The translations under genes were made by a program, and so were the position numbers. The notes under the pieces were generated by a model. It did not search any database, was not told the DNA's origin, and saw only the letters and a list, made by a program, of their open reading frames with translations. Of a stretch of 64,000 bases of DNA, positions 50,531 to 59,497 are shown piece by piece (position 1 is the first letter of the stretch; each line of letters opens with the position of its first letter). This stretch comes from Neokomagataea anthophila (lineage in GTDB: Bacteria > Pseudomonadota > Alphaproteobacteria > Acetobacterales > Acetobacteraceae). The DNA is taken from positions 124,001-188,000 of the forward strand of contig NZ_JAGRQH010000002.1 in NCBI RefSeq assembly GCF_018122595.1, in the 5' to 3' direction.

Positions 50531-53292
50531 TTTTCCTCGCTCCCGCTCTCTTACTTGGCCTTGTAGCTCTCCCCGCGCTGTGGTGGCTCATCCGCGCAAC
50601 CCCACCCGCCCCACGCACACAACGCTTTCCATCACTCATCATTTTAGAGCGTTTAACGCCCAACCATCAGGACGCAGCGCGTTCCCCATTATGGCTTTTC
50701 CTACTTCGCCTCTGTGCCGTAGCACTCATTATTTTTGGATTAGCGCGCCCGATCCTGCCCGGTCACCCGCCTCTCCAAAACGCGCAAGACCTCACCATTA
50801 TTCTGGATGACGGCTGGACTTCTACGCCACATTGGGCCGCACGTATCACCGCAGCCGAAGCCGCTGGGAATGCAGCACTCCTGCACCATCACCGCGTCAC
50901 ACTTCTACGCTCCGCCCCTACGGCAGATGGCTTTTTACCGCAGCCCTTCCACCCCGACAGCCCACAAGAATGGAGCGATATGCTCCACCATCTTCAGCCG
51001 CAGCCTTGGCCTATTGACCGCGCTGCGCTGATCACGCGCCTGCCTGCACACCCTCACCCCACTGAGAGCCTGTTACTCATTTCAGACGGGATCGCCACAC
51101 CACAAGACCACGCATTGCTCGGCAGCATCGCGCCCTACGCCACGCAGGCAGATCTCCGCTGGCCATTATGTGACATTGCTCTTCTCTCCGTTCAGAGGAC
51201 AACAGACCACACACAGCATGCGTCTATTCTCCAACCTGCCACATGTGCCCAGCGCATCTTCACCCTCCACGCCCTAACCGAACAAGGTGGCACACTCGCC
51301 AAATTCATGCTCCCCTCCCAAACAAGCACAGCCTTGTCACTTGCCCCGGCACTCCGCCACCAACTCGATCGTTTTACCCTTGATGGTGACGATGGCTTAG
51401 CCGGTCAGTACCATCTGGGGGATACTGGCCACCGCCGCCCCGTTGGCGTACTCCCCACACCGGGAGATGCCACGCCCCTAACTGGATCCGCCTTCTTCCT
51501 CAACCAAGCTCTTGATACCATTGCTGAGCGCCACAGCGTACCGAGCACGGCACTCCCAACAACACCACTCTCAGTCCTCATCGCCACAGATGGCGCCTTG
51601 AGCGGTGACAGCACGCGTGAACACGTCTTGGCGTGGGTCAAACAGGGCGGCACACTCATTCGCTTCGCGGGACCTGGCCTCGCCGCACAGGCCTCAACAT
51701 CATCTCCAAACACTGAGCCAAACACCGCTCAGCCTATCGATCCCCTGATTGCCGTACCCCTCATGAACGGCCTCCGCCAACTCGGCGGCCCTATGTCTTG
51801 GGGCAAACCACAAACACTCGCGGCATTTGCTCCCAACTCTCCTTTTTATGGCCTACCAATCCCAACGGACGTCACCATCACCAAACAAGTCCTCGCCCAA
51901 CCAACGCCAGATCTCAGCAGCCATGTCTGGGCCGCCCTCAAAGACGGAACGCCTCTCGTAACCGAGCAAAATTACGGCAACGGAGAGATCATCCTCTTTC
52001 ACGTCACCGCCTCACCAGACTGGTCCAACCTTCCGCTTTCAGGGCTGTTCCCTTCTATGCTTGAGCGCCTCATTGCCCGCTCTGCCGGCATTGCACAGAC
52101 CGATACTGGTACCTTGCCGTTATGGCGGGCGTTCGATGCATTTGGTACACTCATAGCACCACCTCCAGCGGCACAACCCCTCACGATAGCCACCCTCTCC
52201 ACCACCTCTGTAACAGTCCACCATCCAGCCGGACTGTATGGCCCCATCCATGGAACCCATGCCCTCAATCTAGGAGATAACGCTCCCACTCTGAGCGCAG
52301 CGCCACTCTTTGGCACCCCGATCACGCCTCATGGCTTACAAACGCACACCCCCCTTGCCCCCTTCGCCTTCATAGCTGGGCTTGGTGTGCTCATCATCGA
52401 TATGCTGCTTTCACTGTACCGCCGGGGCTTGCTCCGCCGCCGTGCCACCCTTTTAGCACTGACCTTCACACTCAGTGCCGCATCACACCCGCTAGCGCAG
52501 GCAGATGACGATACAACCGCGACAAACGCACCTGCCGGTGCCTTAGAAACGCACCTCGCCTATATCGAAACCGGCAACCCCGACATTGATAACGTCTCCC
52601 GTATGGGGCTTCAGGGTTTATCGGACTACACCAGTACCCGCAGTTCTGCCTTGCTAGGCGGCCCTATCGGCGTCCAACCCGGCCGTGATGATTTAGCATT
52701 CTACCCTCTACTATACTGGCCTATCACCACCGATATTCAAGCAGACCCCACCCGCACCAAAGCTCTCAACAACTTTATGGAACATGGCGGCATCCTGCTC
52801 ATTGATGAGCTCGGTGCAGGCACCGACATTGACCCCGGCCACAAGAATGCCATCCGTGATGCCCTCAAACGAGCGACTGATGGCCTTATGGTGCCTCCCC
52901 TCGCCAAGCTGAACGACCAACATGTGCTGAGCCACACTTTCTACCTCATGCACGGCAGCTATCCGGGGCGCATTGCAGGGCAATCCGTTTACGTTGCACA
53001 AACAGGAGATGAAGCGAATGACGGCGTCTCTCCCGTCATCATCGGCAATGCAGGCTGGGCCTATGCATGGGCCATCGATAACACCGGAAACCACCCCTAC
53101 GCGACCATTCCCGGCGGCGATGACCAACGCACTATCGCTTATCGCTTCGGTCTCAACATGATCGTCTATGCCCTTACAGGGAATTACAAAAGCGATCAGG
53201 CCCATTACCCGGAGATGCTGCGCCGCCTCGGCCAAAGTGACACGTCCACTAATAATCCGTCAGACGATACAGACGGAGATGATACCCCATGA
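50527..53292 (+). CDS. BatA/DUF4159-type membrane protein
   Basis: 921-aa membrane protein. N-terminal BatA-like region with two hydrophobic helices (LALLLGLVALPALWWLIRA-type at residues 5-25; LLRLCAVALIIFGLARP near 60), a VWA-like middle domain, a second pair of helices near residue 615-660, and a C-terminal DUF4159 domain (GRDDLAFYPLLYWPIT; NNFMEHGGILLIDELGAG). Topology suggests membrane anchoring with large periplasmic parts. Overlaps DUF58 and the next gene by ATGA. No enzymatic residues can be assigned. Confidence 0.82.
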   Translation: MIFLAPALLLGLVALPALWWLIRATPPAPRTQRFPSLIILERLTPNHQDAARSPLWLFLLRLCAVALIIFGLARPILPGHPPLQNAQDLTIILDDGWTSTPHWAARITAAEAAGNAALLHHHRVTLLRSAPTADGFLPQPFHPDSPQEWSDMLHHLQPQPWPIDRAALITRLPAHPHPTESLLLISDGIATPQDHALLGSIAPYATQADLRWPLCDIALLSVQRTTDHTQHASILQPATCAQRIFTLHALTEQGGTLAKFMLPSQTSTALSLAPALRHQLDRFTLDGDDGLAGQYHLGDTGHRRPVGVLPTPGDATPLTGSAFFLNQALDTIAERHSVPSTALPTTPLSVLIATDGALSGDSTREHVLAWVKQGGTLIRFAGPGLAAQASTSSPNTEPNTAQPIDPLIAVPLMNGLRQLGGPMSWGKPQTLAAFAPNSPFYGLPIPTDVTITKQVLAQPTPDLSSHVWAALKDGTPLVTEQNYGNGEIILFHVTASPDWSNLPLSGLFPSMLERLIARSAGIAQTDTGTLPLWRAFDAFGTLIAPPPAAQPLTIATLSTTSVTVHHPAGLYGPIHGTHALNLGDNAPTLSAAPLFGTPITPHGLQTHTPLAPFAFIAGLGVLIIDMLLSLYRRGLLRRRATLLALTFTLSAASHPLAQADDDTTATNAPAGALETHLAYIETGNPDIDNVSRMGLQGLSDYTSTRSSALLGGPIGVQPGRDDLAFYPLLYWPITTDIQADPTRTKALNNFMEHGGILLIDELGAGTDIDPGHKNAIRDALKRATDGLMVPPLAKLNDQHVLSHTFYLMHGSYPGRIAGQSVYVAQTGDEANDGVSPVIIGNAGWAYAWAIDNTGNHPYATIPGGDDQRTIAYRFGLNMIVYALTGNYKSDQAHYPEMLRRLGQSDTSTNNPSDDTDGDDTP

Positions 53293-55337
53293 TTATGAGC
53301 ATCAGCTTCTCCCCCCTTCTGCCGACTAGCCTCCTACTTGCCCTCGCCGCCTGCGCTATCGGCATCACCGTTTGGGGCATCATCGGCCGATTACGCGGTA
53401 TCTTCTGGCGCGGCCTCGGCTTTCTGCTTCTACTACTATGGATTGCCTCTCCCCAGACCGAACACCTCGTCCCACACCCTACTGCAGAAGATGCCTTGCT
53501 TATCGTGGACCACTCTCCGTCCATGACTGTCGGCAACCGGACATCCCTTGCAGAACGCACCGCACAACACCTCCAAAACGACGCCACAAAACTCCCGAAC
53601 CTGACTCTGCACCGCATTGATGTCAGCGGAGATGGTCATAACGGCACGCGCCTTTTTCAAGCGCTCCAACAGGCCGATATTCCTAGTGGCCATTTTGCCG
53701 GTGCACTCATGGTCACGGACGGTATGGACCATGACGTTCCCACAACCCTGCCTGACCGCTTCAAAGAATCCTCAGGCCACACTCTACCACTTCACTTGCT
53801 CCTCACAGGTAAAGGCGAAGAAACAGACCGTCGCCTGCGTATCCTCAGTGCACCGCCCTTTGCGATCACCGGACAAAATGCCACCATTCGCGTCGAGGTG
53901 GATGACCTAGGCACGACATCCAACAGCAGCACCACGCTCACCATTCGCATGGGCGACACACCTCCCAAAATCCAAACCATTCAAACCGGCACACCACAGG
54001 ACATCACCTTCCCAATCCAACAGGCAGGCGAAACACTCATCGCCCTCTCTACCCCGCCCCTCGAAGGTGAAGCCTCAACAGCCAATAATAGTGATGTCGT
54101 GCGTATTCGTGGCGTGCGGGACCGCCTGCGCGTTTTGCTCGTCTCCGGCGTACCGAATCAAAGCGAACGCGTCTGGCGACGTCTACTCAAAGCAGACCCA
54201 TCGGTTGATCTCGTCCACTTCACCATTCTGCGCTCTCCCACGAGTGACGATAACACCCCACTCTCCGATCTTGCTTTGATCCCTTTCCCCATCAAGGAAT
54301 TGTTCCAAAACAAGATCAATAGCTTTGACCTGATCATTCTGGACAGCTTCTCCAACACGCACATCCTGCCAGAGCGCTACATCACCAATATCGCCAATTA
54401 TGTGCGCCATGGTGGGGGCCTCCTCGTCACCGCAGGGCCCGAATTTGTACAAACGGGCACACTTCAAGATTCACCGCTGTCCCAAATCCTCCCAGCCCAT
54501 GTCCCTGATAACGGCCTATTAACCGGCTCCTTCAAAGCGAGTTTAGCCCCCCTCGGCCACCTCCATCCCGTAACGGAAGGGCTTAATCCCAATTGGGGCC
54601 CATGGTATCGCGCCCTACACGCAGACGAGACACACGGCGAAGACCTCATGAATGGTCCAAACGGCACGCCCCTCTTACTGCTCGATCATGTTGACCAAGG
54701 CCGCGTAGCCCTTCTCCTTTCTGACCAGTTATGGCTCTGGTCCCGCAATGAAGGTGGCGGTGGCCCACAGGCAGAACTGCTTCGCCGCTTAGCTCACTGG
54801 CTTATGAAAGAGCCAGAACTCGAAGAAAATCGCCTCACCGCACATATTGAAAATCATGACCTCCTCATTGAGCGACACGCAATTGGCCAAGCCACTGTAT
54901 CCTCACAAGCCATGGTCACTACCCCTGATGGGCAAACACTGCCCTTACCCCTGACCGAAACAGACCATATCTGGCACGGCCATCTACCCATTTCCGGCAG
55001 CGGTATTTGGACGATTCATCAAGACGGCCTGACCGCATTTGCAAGCCCTGCACAAAATGACAGCCTCGAACTCCAAGATTTACGCACAACAGCTGAAAAG
55101 ATTGGTCCCCTTACCCGCTCAACAGGCGGCGCGCTTCGCTGGGTTGGGCAAGGCATCCCCACACTCAGCCTCACCACCACACGGAATTACGATTCGGAGA
55201 CCAGCGGTATTCGCCTCCCTCAGCGCATGGAAGCCAATACCGAAACAGCCCAACACCACTCTCTTTTCCCCGGCTGGGCCATTCTGCCCCTCTTCCTGCT
55301 GTGCCTTGGCATCGGTTGGTGGCGTGAAGGACGTTAA
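53289..55337 (+). CDS. Membrane protein with VWA-like and GATase1-like domains
   Basis: 682-aa protein with two N-terminal transmembrane helices, a VWA-like stretch with a partial MIDAS motif (LLIVDHSPSM near residue 73), a later GATase1-like stretch (NYVRHGGGLLVTAGPEF near 375), and one C-terminal helix (FPGWAILPLFLLCLGIGWW). It is the last of three coupled genes (ATGA overlap). It is probably a partner of the MoxR/DUF58 system in the envelope; the function is unknown. Confidence 0.8.
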   Translation: MIMSISFSPLLPTSLLLALAACAIGITVWGIIGRLRGIFWRGLGFLLLLLWIASPQTEHLVPHPTAEDALLIVDHSPSMTVGNRTSLAERTAQHLQNDATKLPNLTLHRIDVSGDGHNGTRLFQALQQADIPSGHFAGALMVTDGMDHDVPTTLPDRFKESSGHTLPLHLLLTGKGEETDRRLRILSAPPFAITGQNATIRVEVDDLGTTSNSSTTLTIRMGDTPPKIQTIQTGTPQDITFPIQQAGETLIALSTPPLEGEASTANNSDVVRIRGVRDRLRVLLVSGVPNQSERVWRRLLKADPSVDLVHFTILRSPTSDDNTPLSDLALIPFPIKELFQNKINSFDLIILDSFSNTHILPERYITNIANYVRHGGGLLVTAGPEFVQTGTLQDSPLSQILPAHVPDNGLLTGSFKASLAPLGHLHPVTEGLNPNWGPWYRALHADETHGEDLMNGPNGTPLLLLDHVDQGRVALLLSDQLWLWSRNEGGGGPQAELLRRLAHWLMKEPELEENRLTAHIENHDLLIERHAIGQATVSSQAMVTTPDGQTLPLPLTETDHIWHGHLPISGSGIWTIHQDGLTAFASPAQNDSLELQDLRTTAEKIGPLTRSTGGALRWVGQGIPTLSLTTTRNYDSETSGIRLPQRMEANTETAQHHSLFPGWAILPLFLLCLGIGWWREGR

Positions 55338-55409
55338 GAACGCATGAAAGACACGCTTTCATACATACGAAGACTCGCACAGAGCCGTGAGCTAGCCTAT
55401 AATCACCCC

Positions 55410-56036
55410 ATGCGTGCTTTGAACCGTTTTTCCCGTCTGCTGTTCGTCGCCTGCCTGGCCACGACACCTGCCATTCTCGTGCCGTGGCATTCTGCCCACG
55501 CGCAGGACGCTGATGAGGCTGAGGCACAGCAAGAAGCGGAAGATTCTGCCAAAAAGGCGGAAGCCCGTAAGGCTGCCAAACGTGCGGCTCCACCATCCGC
55601 CCTTCCCGGCGCCGAAGGCTCCGATGACGATGCCGGCCATGCCCGCGCGGATGTAAACCCCACAACAGCATTGTTTGACGCCATCAATCGTGGCTCCCTC
55701 AATGCCGCCAAAGAGGCGCTAAACCGGGGTGCCGATATGGGCGGGCATAACGTCCTTGATCAAACACCATTGGATATGGCGATTGATCTCAACCGCAACG
55801 ACATCATGTTCCTGCTGCTCTCCATGCGGACCTACAATCCAGATGGTCGCATCACCACAAACCTATCCGATAGCGGCATTGATGATAGCTCTGGCACGCC
55901 ACATATGACGATTGGCGGCACAGCCACCATGACCCGTTCTAACGCCAAGGCTAAAGCTCAACCTGCATCACCTTATGATACGCGTGGCGGCACCCCTGAC
56001 ACATCCATCGGCTTCTTAGGCTTTGGCCACCGCTAA
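55410..56036 (+). CDS. Exported ankyrin-repeat-like protein
   Basis: 208-aa protein: signal peptide (RLLFVACLATTPAILVPWHSAHAQ), an acidic/Ala/Lys-rich helical stretch, then one to two ankyrin-like repeats (TALFDAINRGSLNAAKEALNRGA; DQTPLDMAIDLNRNDIMFLLL, quoted in part). The ATG at 55410 is chosen because the signal peptide starts there; an in-frame ATG at 55344, 6 bp after the preceding gene, has a plausible ribosome-binding site and would add 22 residues. Its position suggests a link with the MoxR operon. Confidence 0.65.
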   Translation: MRALNRFSRLLFVACLATTPAILVPWHSAHAQDADEAEAQQEAEDSAKKAEARKAAKRAAPPSALPGAEGSDDDAGHARADVNPTTALFDAINRGSLNAAKEALNRGADMGGHNVLDQTPLDMAIDLNRNDIMFLLLSMRTYNPDGRITTNLSDSGIDDSSGTPHMTIGGTATMTRSNAKAKAQPASPYDTRGGTPDTSIGFLGFGHR

Positions 56037-56344
56037 AATATAAACCTGTACCTTATGCGATCTTTAAAGGTGGCTATAAAGTACAGGCGATGCGTCGCCT
56101 CGGCTTAACGCTTCTCATAAAGAACAGCGTCCAGAGCGCAACAAAGCATAAGCGCATATGCAGGCGATGCTCTTGCATCGCTACTCTATCGAGAAAAATT
56201 ATACTGCGTTGAAAAGAAAGCTCTCTCAGTTCAGCCGCAAACCATTAAACCGGACGGCATCAGATCAGCGCAGCCCAAAAACTTTGGGACACTATACATC
56301 AGAGTAGCGCGGCGCCCGCTGCATAACAGCGGGCTGCACATTAT
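56037..56344. other. Hairpin-rich 308-bp intergenic region
   Basis: No gene found. It holds several inverted repeats: CCTGTAC/GTACAGG (56045-56087), GGCGA-TGCG-TCGCC (56086-56099), GCGATGC-TCTT-GCATCGC (56164-56181), CCCAAA-AAC-TTTGGG (56274-56288) and GCCCGCTG-CATAA-CAGCGGGC (56314-56334). The last is placed to end the ccrM transcript, although it lacks a T-tract. A small RNA is possible. Confidence 0.55.
56314..56334 (-). terminator. Hairpin after ccrM
   Basis: Perfect 8-bp stem (GCCCGCTG/CAGCGGGC) with a 5-nt loop, 11 bp past the ccrM stop, without T-tract. Confidence 0.5.
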
Positions 56345-57442
56345 TTACCCCGCCGCTGCGCGCAGCATCGCACTTTCTTGGCGCAATAGATCCAACTGTT
56401 CCCACTGGCCATCACGCTCAAAGTACCAGAACGTCCAACCATTGCAGGACGGCGCACCCGTCAAGGCAGCCCCCAACTTATGGATAGAACCACGCTGATT
56501 GCCCGAAACAAGCGTTCCATCAGGCGCAACCGTCGCCGTTAAACGCTGCTGACGATCATGCAGCACAGTCCCAGCCGGCAAAACACCCGTTTCTACAAAG
56601 CTACCAAATGGAACGCGTGGCATATCGCGCTTCGCAGGCGTCACCGCCAAATGCTCAGACGCCAACGGCACTTCACGCTCAGCACGCTCACGCGCGGCTT
56701 TTACATAATCCGGATGACGCTCAATGCCGATGTAACGACGCCCAAGGCGCTTGGCTACAGCAGGCGTCGTCCCACTACCACAAAACGGGTCTAGAACCGT
56801 ATCGCCCGAATTCGTGGATGCCACGAGTACACGGTGCAACAAGCTCTCAGGCTTTTGCGTCGGGTGAAGCTTCAAACCATGCTCATTCTTCAGGCGCTCA
56901 TGACCCGTGCAAATTGGCAAATACCAATCAGAGCGCATTTGCAAATCATCATTTAACGCCTTCATCGCCTGATAATTAAAGCGATAGCGGCTCTGCGGAC
57001 TACGCGCCGCCCAGATCAACGTCTCATGTGCATTTGTAAAACGACGGCCCCGGAAATTCGGCATCGGGTTGGACTTACGCCACACAATATCGTTCAAAAT
57101 CCAGAAGCCCAGATCCTGCAAAATCGCGCCCAAACGGAAAATGTTATGGTACGAACCAATCACCCAGATCGTGCCGTCTTTATGCATAACCCGGCGTGCT
57201 TCACTCAGCCATTCCCTCGTAAAGTGATCATAGGCTTCATAATCTGAGAACTTGTCCCAAGCATCATCAACCCCATCCACCACAGTTTCGTCCGGACGGC
57301 GCAACTCACCACGCAATTGCAAATTATACGGAGGGTCAGCAAAAACACAGTCAACACTGCCATCCGCCAAACCGCGCATTGTTTCAACGCACTCACCACG
57401 GATGATTTCATCCACAGGACGTCCTTCTGGGCTTTTGTTCAT
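56345..57442 (-). CDS. ccrM: Cell-cycle DNA adenine methyltransferase CcrM (GANTC)
   Basis: Methylates adenine in GANTC; in Caulobacter it is made late in the cell cycle and removed by Lon. Group beta architecture: catalytic DPPYNLQL near residue 36, then the SAM-binding DPFCGSGTT near residue 213, and a C-terminal extension ([10 protein letters not shown] near the end) typical of CcrM and needed for sequence recognition. 365 aa, normal (about 358). It is co-transcribed with rnhB through an ATGA overlap. GANTC sites cluster upstream of that operon. Confidence 0.95.
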   Translation of the reverse strand: MNKSPEGRPVDEIIRGECVETMRGLADGSVDCVFADPPYNLQLRGELRRPDETVVDGVDDAWDKFSDYEAYDHFTREWLSEARRVMHKDGTIWVIGSYHNIFRLGAILQDLGFWILNDIVWRKSNPMPNFRGRRFTNAHETLIWAARSPQSRYRFNYQAMKALNDDLQMRSDWYLPICTGHERLKNEHGLKLHPTQKPESLLHRVLVASTNSGDTVLDPFCGSGTTPAVAKRLGRRYIGIERHPDYVKAARERAEREVPLASEHLAVTPAKRDMPRVPFGSFVETGVLPAGTVLHDRQQRLTATVAPDGTLVSGNQRGSIHKLGAALTGAPSCNGWTFWYFERDGQWEQLDLLRQESAMLRAAAG

Positions 57443-58086
57443 GCTGCGACTTCCCCTGCTTTACCTGAAATCATGTGTGAGGCCTCCACCATGGCCCGTA
57501 TCGGTGCGAAACCCCGCCGATGATGCGGTGTTACGCCGTAATCTCTTAATCCCGCCTTGTGGACCACAGTGCCGTAGCCTGCGTTACGCTCCCAGCCATA
57601 GACGCTGTAGCGATCCGCCAAACGCACCATCAGCCGATCCCGCACGACCTTCGCCACGATAGACGCAGCCGCAATCGACAAGCTGATACCATCCCCCCCT
57701 ACAACCATTTTCACAGGGCAAGGCATGTCTGGCGCGTGCTTACCATCCACCAATGCGAGGTCCGGCAAGCGCCCTAAACGCTCCACCGCACGCCGCATCG
57801 CCAAATGACACGCTTTAGAAATATTGATGTTTTCGATTTCCGTCACAGAAGCTGCACCAATCCCGTACGTCACCTCAGGTGAACGGCACAGAGCAGCATA
57901 AGCAGCATCACGACGGCGCGCTGTCAGCTTCTTGGAATCATCCAAAAGCTCACACAGCGCTTCGGGCGGTGTCCCCCGAAAAATAACAGCGGCAGCAACG
58001 ACCGGACCCGCCAAAGGCCCACGACCGACTTCGTCAACACCCGCGACGACGCCTCCATGGGCTGCTTCTAGCAAATAATCCGGCAT
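57439..58086 (-). CDS. rnhB: Ribonuclease HII
   Basis: Removes ribonucleotides and RNA from RNA-DNA hybrids. The active site motif [14 protein letters not shown] near residue 15, ALVDGKHAP near 114 and [14 protein letters not shown] near 140 are present. 215 aa from the ATG chosen; two possible starts lie 21-24 bp upstream. It is first in the rnhB-ccrM operon. The leader and promoter region contain several GANTC sites. Confidence 0.95.
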   Translation of the reverse strand: MPDYLLEAAHGGVVAGVDEVGRGPLAGPVVAAAVIFRGTPPEALCELLDDSKKLTARRRDAAYAALCRSPEVTYGIGAASVTEIENINISKACHLAMRRAVERLGRLPDLALVDGKHAPDMPCPVKMVVGGDGISLSIAAASIVAKVVRDRLMVRLADRYSVYGWERNAGYGTVVHKAGLRDYGVTPHHRRGFAPIRAMVEASHMISGKAGEVAA

Positions 58087-58118
58087 TCTCGCTTCCCGCC
58101 CCTTCATCAAATACGTGC

Positions 58119-58210
58119 GAATCGAGAATCGTTTTGAATCATGCCGAATCGAAAGGGAAGTGAAATTTTCGTTTTCGGTAATTTTTTAATGAGTCAAGGG
58201 CTTTTGAATC
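58119..58210. promoter_or_regulatory. GANTC methylation-site cluster upstream of rnhB-ccrM
   Basis: GAATC at 58119, 58126, 58136 and 58146 (four in 32 bp), GAGTC at 58191 and GAATC at 58206. A candidate minus-strand -35 TTGACT (58197-58192) overlaps the GAGTC site. In Caulobacter, GANTC sites near the ccrM promoter make it sensitive to its own methylation. Confidence 0.6.
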
Positions 58211-58218
58211 ACACCTGC

Positions 58219-58854
58219 TCAGAGGTTTTCTTGATCATCCCCCTCCGCCGTGCCGCTCTGATCCGGTGCCGAATGCGTAGCAGAAGAGTGTGAGGCGTTC
58301 ATATACGCTGGATTGTTGGCGGTACGCTCAAGGCCAACCCCAAAGCTCACTAAAAAAGCCAAAATACAAACGGCCAATAAAGCCTTACCGCGCCCCACGA
58401 CACGCCAGCGCGCCCAACAATAACCCGGCGGAAAAAGAAACCACCACCCACTCGGCGGCTGGTAGCCACCTACACGCAAAGCCGTCCGATCCGCCATAAA
58501 AGCCATGACCGACACAGCAATGATAACAAGTATCAATGGTAAAGCGACCTTCCCCTCCTGCAACGGCGTCCAATGCTGCCAGGTCGAGATGATCAGAAAA
58601 CTTTGATTCAAGAGCCAAGGCACCATCACAAAAACCCATGCCCATGTTTCTTGAACTGACTTTTGCGCCACAACGTGGCCTTGGTTCGTTGTGAAAATAA
58701 TACCGGCTTGAGCCGCAGGGCGCCACTGCTCCCCAAAGCCTTGCCGCCACACCAAAGTCTCCGGTGTAATCGTACCAGACTCAGCCAAATATTTAAGTTG
58801 CTCTGTCGTTATCGGGCCAACCTGCTGCCCTTCAAATGCGTAATACCACTTCAC
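58219..58854 (-). CDS. GYF_2 (DUF4339) membrane protein
   Basis: 211-aa protein with an N-terminal GYF_2 domain (WYYAFEGQQVGPITTEQL and LVWRQGFGEQWRPA, residues 2-50), followed by about four transmembrane helices and a short polar C-terminus. GYF_2 domains bind proline-rich partners; the role is unknown. A GTG start at 58854 was chosen because GGGAGG lies 8 bp upstream. That ribosome-binding site lies inside the terminator hairpin of the preceding csbD-like gene. Confidence 0.7.
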   Translation of the reverse strand: MKWYYAFEGQQVGPITTEQLKYLAESGTITPETLVWRQGFGEQWRPAAQAGIIFTTNQGHVVAQKSVQETWAWVFVMVPWLLNQSFLIISTWQHWTPLQEGKVALPLILVIIAVSVMAFMADRTALRVGGYQPPSGWWFLFPPGYCWARWRVVGRGKALLAVCILAFLVSFGVGLERTANNPAYMNASHSSATHSAPDQSGTAEGDDQENL

Positions 58855-58889
58855 AAAAAAAGCCTCCCGGATCACTCCAGAAGGCTTTT
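58855..58889 (-). terminator. Terminator of the CsbD-like gene overlapping the next gene's ribosome-binding site
   Basis: Minus-strand AAAAGCCT ... AGGCTTTT (8 bp) with an extended inner GGA/TCC stem, followed by T7. The 3' arm contains GGGAGG, the ribosome-binding site of the GYF_2 gene. Confidence 0.75.
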
Positions 58890-58919
58890 AACACACTCTC
58901 CGCAAAAGCGGGTGGCTGA

Positions 58920-59207
58920 TTAGCCCTTACGACCAAAGGCCAATGCGCCGATCAGAATACCAACAAAAGCCGCGATCACAACCGACACCAACGGACGATC
59001 CTGCACGAATGCCGTAGCAGCTTCGAGCTTCGTTTCACCTTCGTCGTACAGATCAGCGAATTCTTGCTGAGCCAAACCAGAAACTTGATCAAACTTACCT
59101 TCAGCTTGCGTTTTGGCATCGCCCGTAAGGCCGCCAACAGCGTCCTTAACTTTGCCCTTAGCTTCGTCAAGCAGACCTTCAGCCTTCGTTGCCGTTGTAT
59201 CCGTCAT
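58920..59207 (-). CDS. CsbD-like stress protein with C-terminal membrane anchor
   Basis: 95-aa protein. Residues about 8-50 resemble the CsbD family (EGLLDEAKGKVKDAVGGLTG). The C-terminal 25 residues form one hydrophobic helix with small residues (VVIAAFVGILIGALAFG) like those of DUF883 proteins. It is therefore a CsbD/DUF883-like membrane-associated stress protein. The start was chosen at the ATG with AGGAG 8 bp upstream. It is a single gene with a strong terminator. Confidence 0.8.
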   Translation of the reverse strand: MTDTTATKAEGLLDEAKGKVKDAVGGLTGDAKTQAEGKFDQVSGLAQQEFADLYDEGETKLEAATAFVQDRPLVSVVIAAFVGILIGALAFGRKG

Positions 59208-59497
59208 GCTATGCACTCCTACTGAATGAAACTATGATTCGATTAGCTCCAAAACGGGCTGCCAAACCATAGGTTGCAAAAACATATGTGTCTCTTTTGA
59301 GCTTGGAACAAGTGGGGCTTTTATTGAAACGAATTATTACGGAATGTGTCATCTTAACACAGTTCTAAAAACCTGAACAGGATTTAAGGTCTTGTCATGG
59401 CACGTCACAATAACGTGCAGTATAAGGTTAAGCATACAGAACGAATTTTAAACGCTGCCCTCTTGGCGGCCTAGTGATACGGGAAAGATACCACAGC
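59208..59497. other. Divergent regulatory region
   Basis: 290 bp between the csbD-like gene and the efflux adaptor, AT-rich, with both promoters expected. Only one clear signal was found, the inverted repeat at 59400-59418. Confidence 0.5.
59400..59418. promoter_or_regulatory. Inverted repeat GCACGT-N7-ACGTGC, candidate operator
   Basis: Perfect 6-bp dyad with a 7-bp spacer, 80 bp before the RND adaptor start. Size and position suit a TetR-type or similar dimeric regulator. No regulator gene is adjacent. Confidence 0.4.

Noticed and set aside
59391-59426. TTGTCA and TATAAG before the RND adaptor as a promoter
   Set aside because: Spacer of 23 bp is too long; only the dyad is reported.
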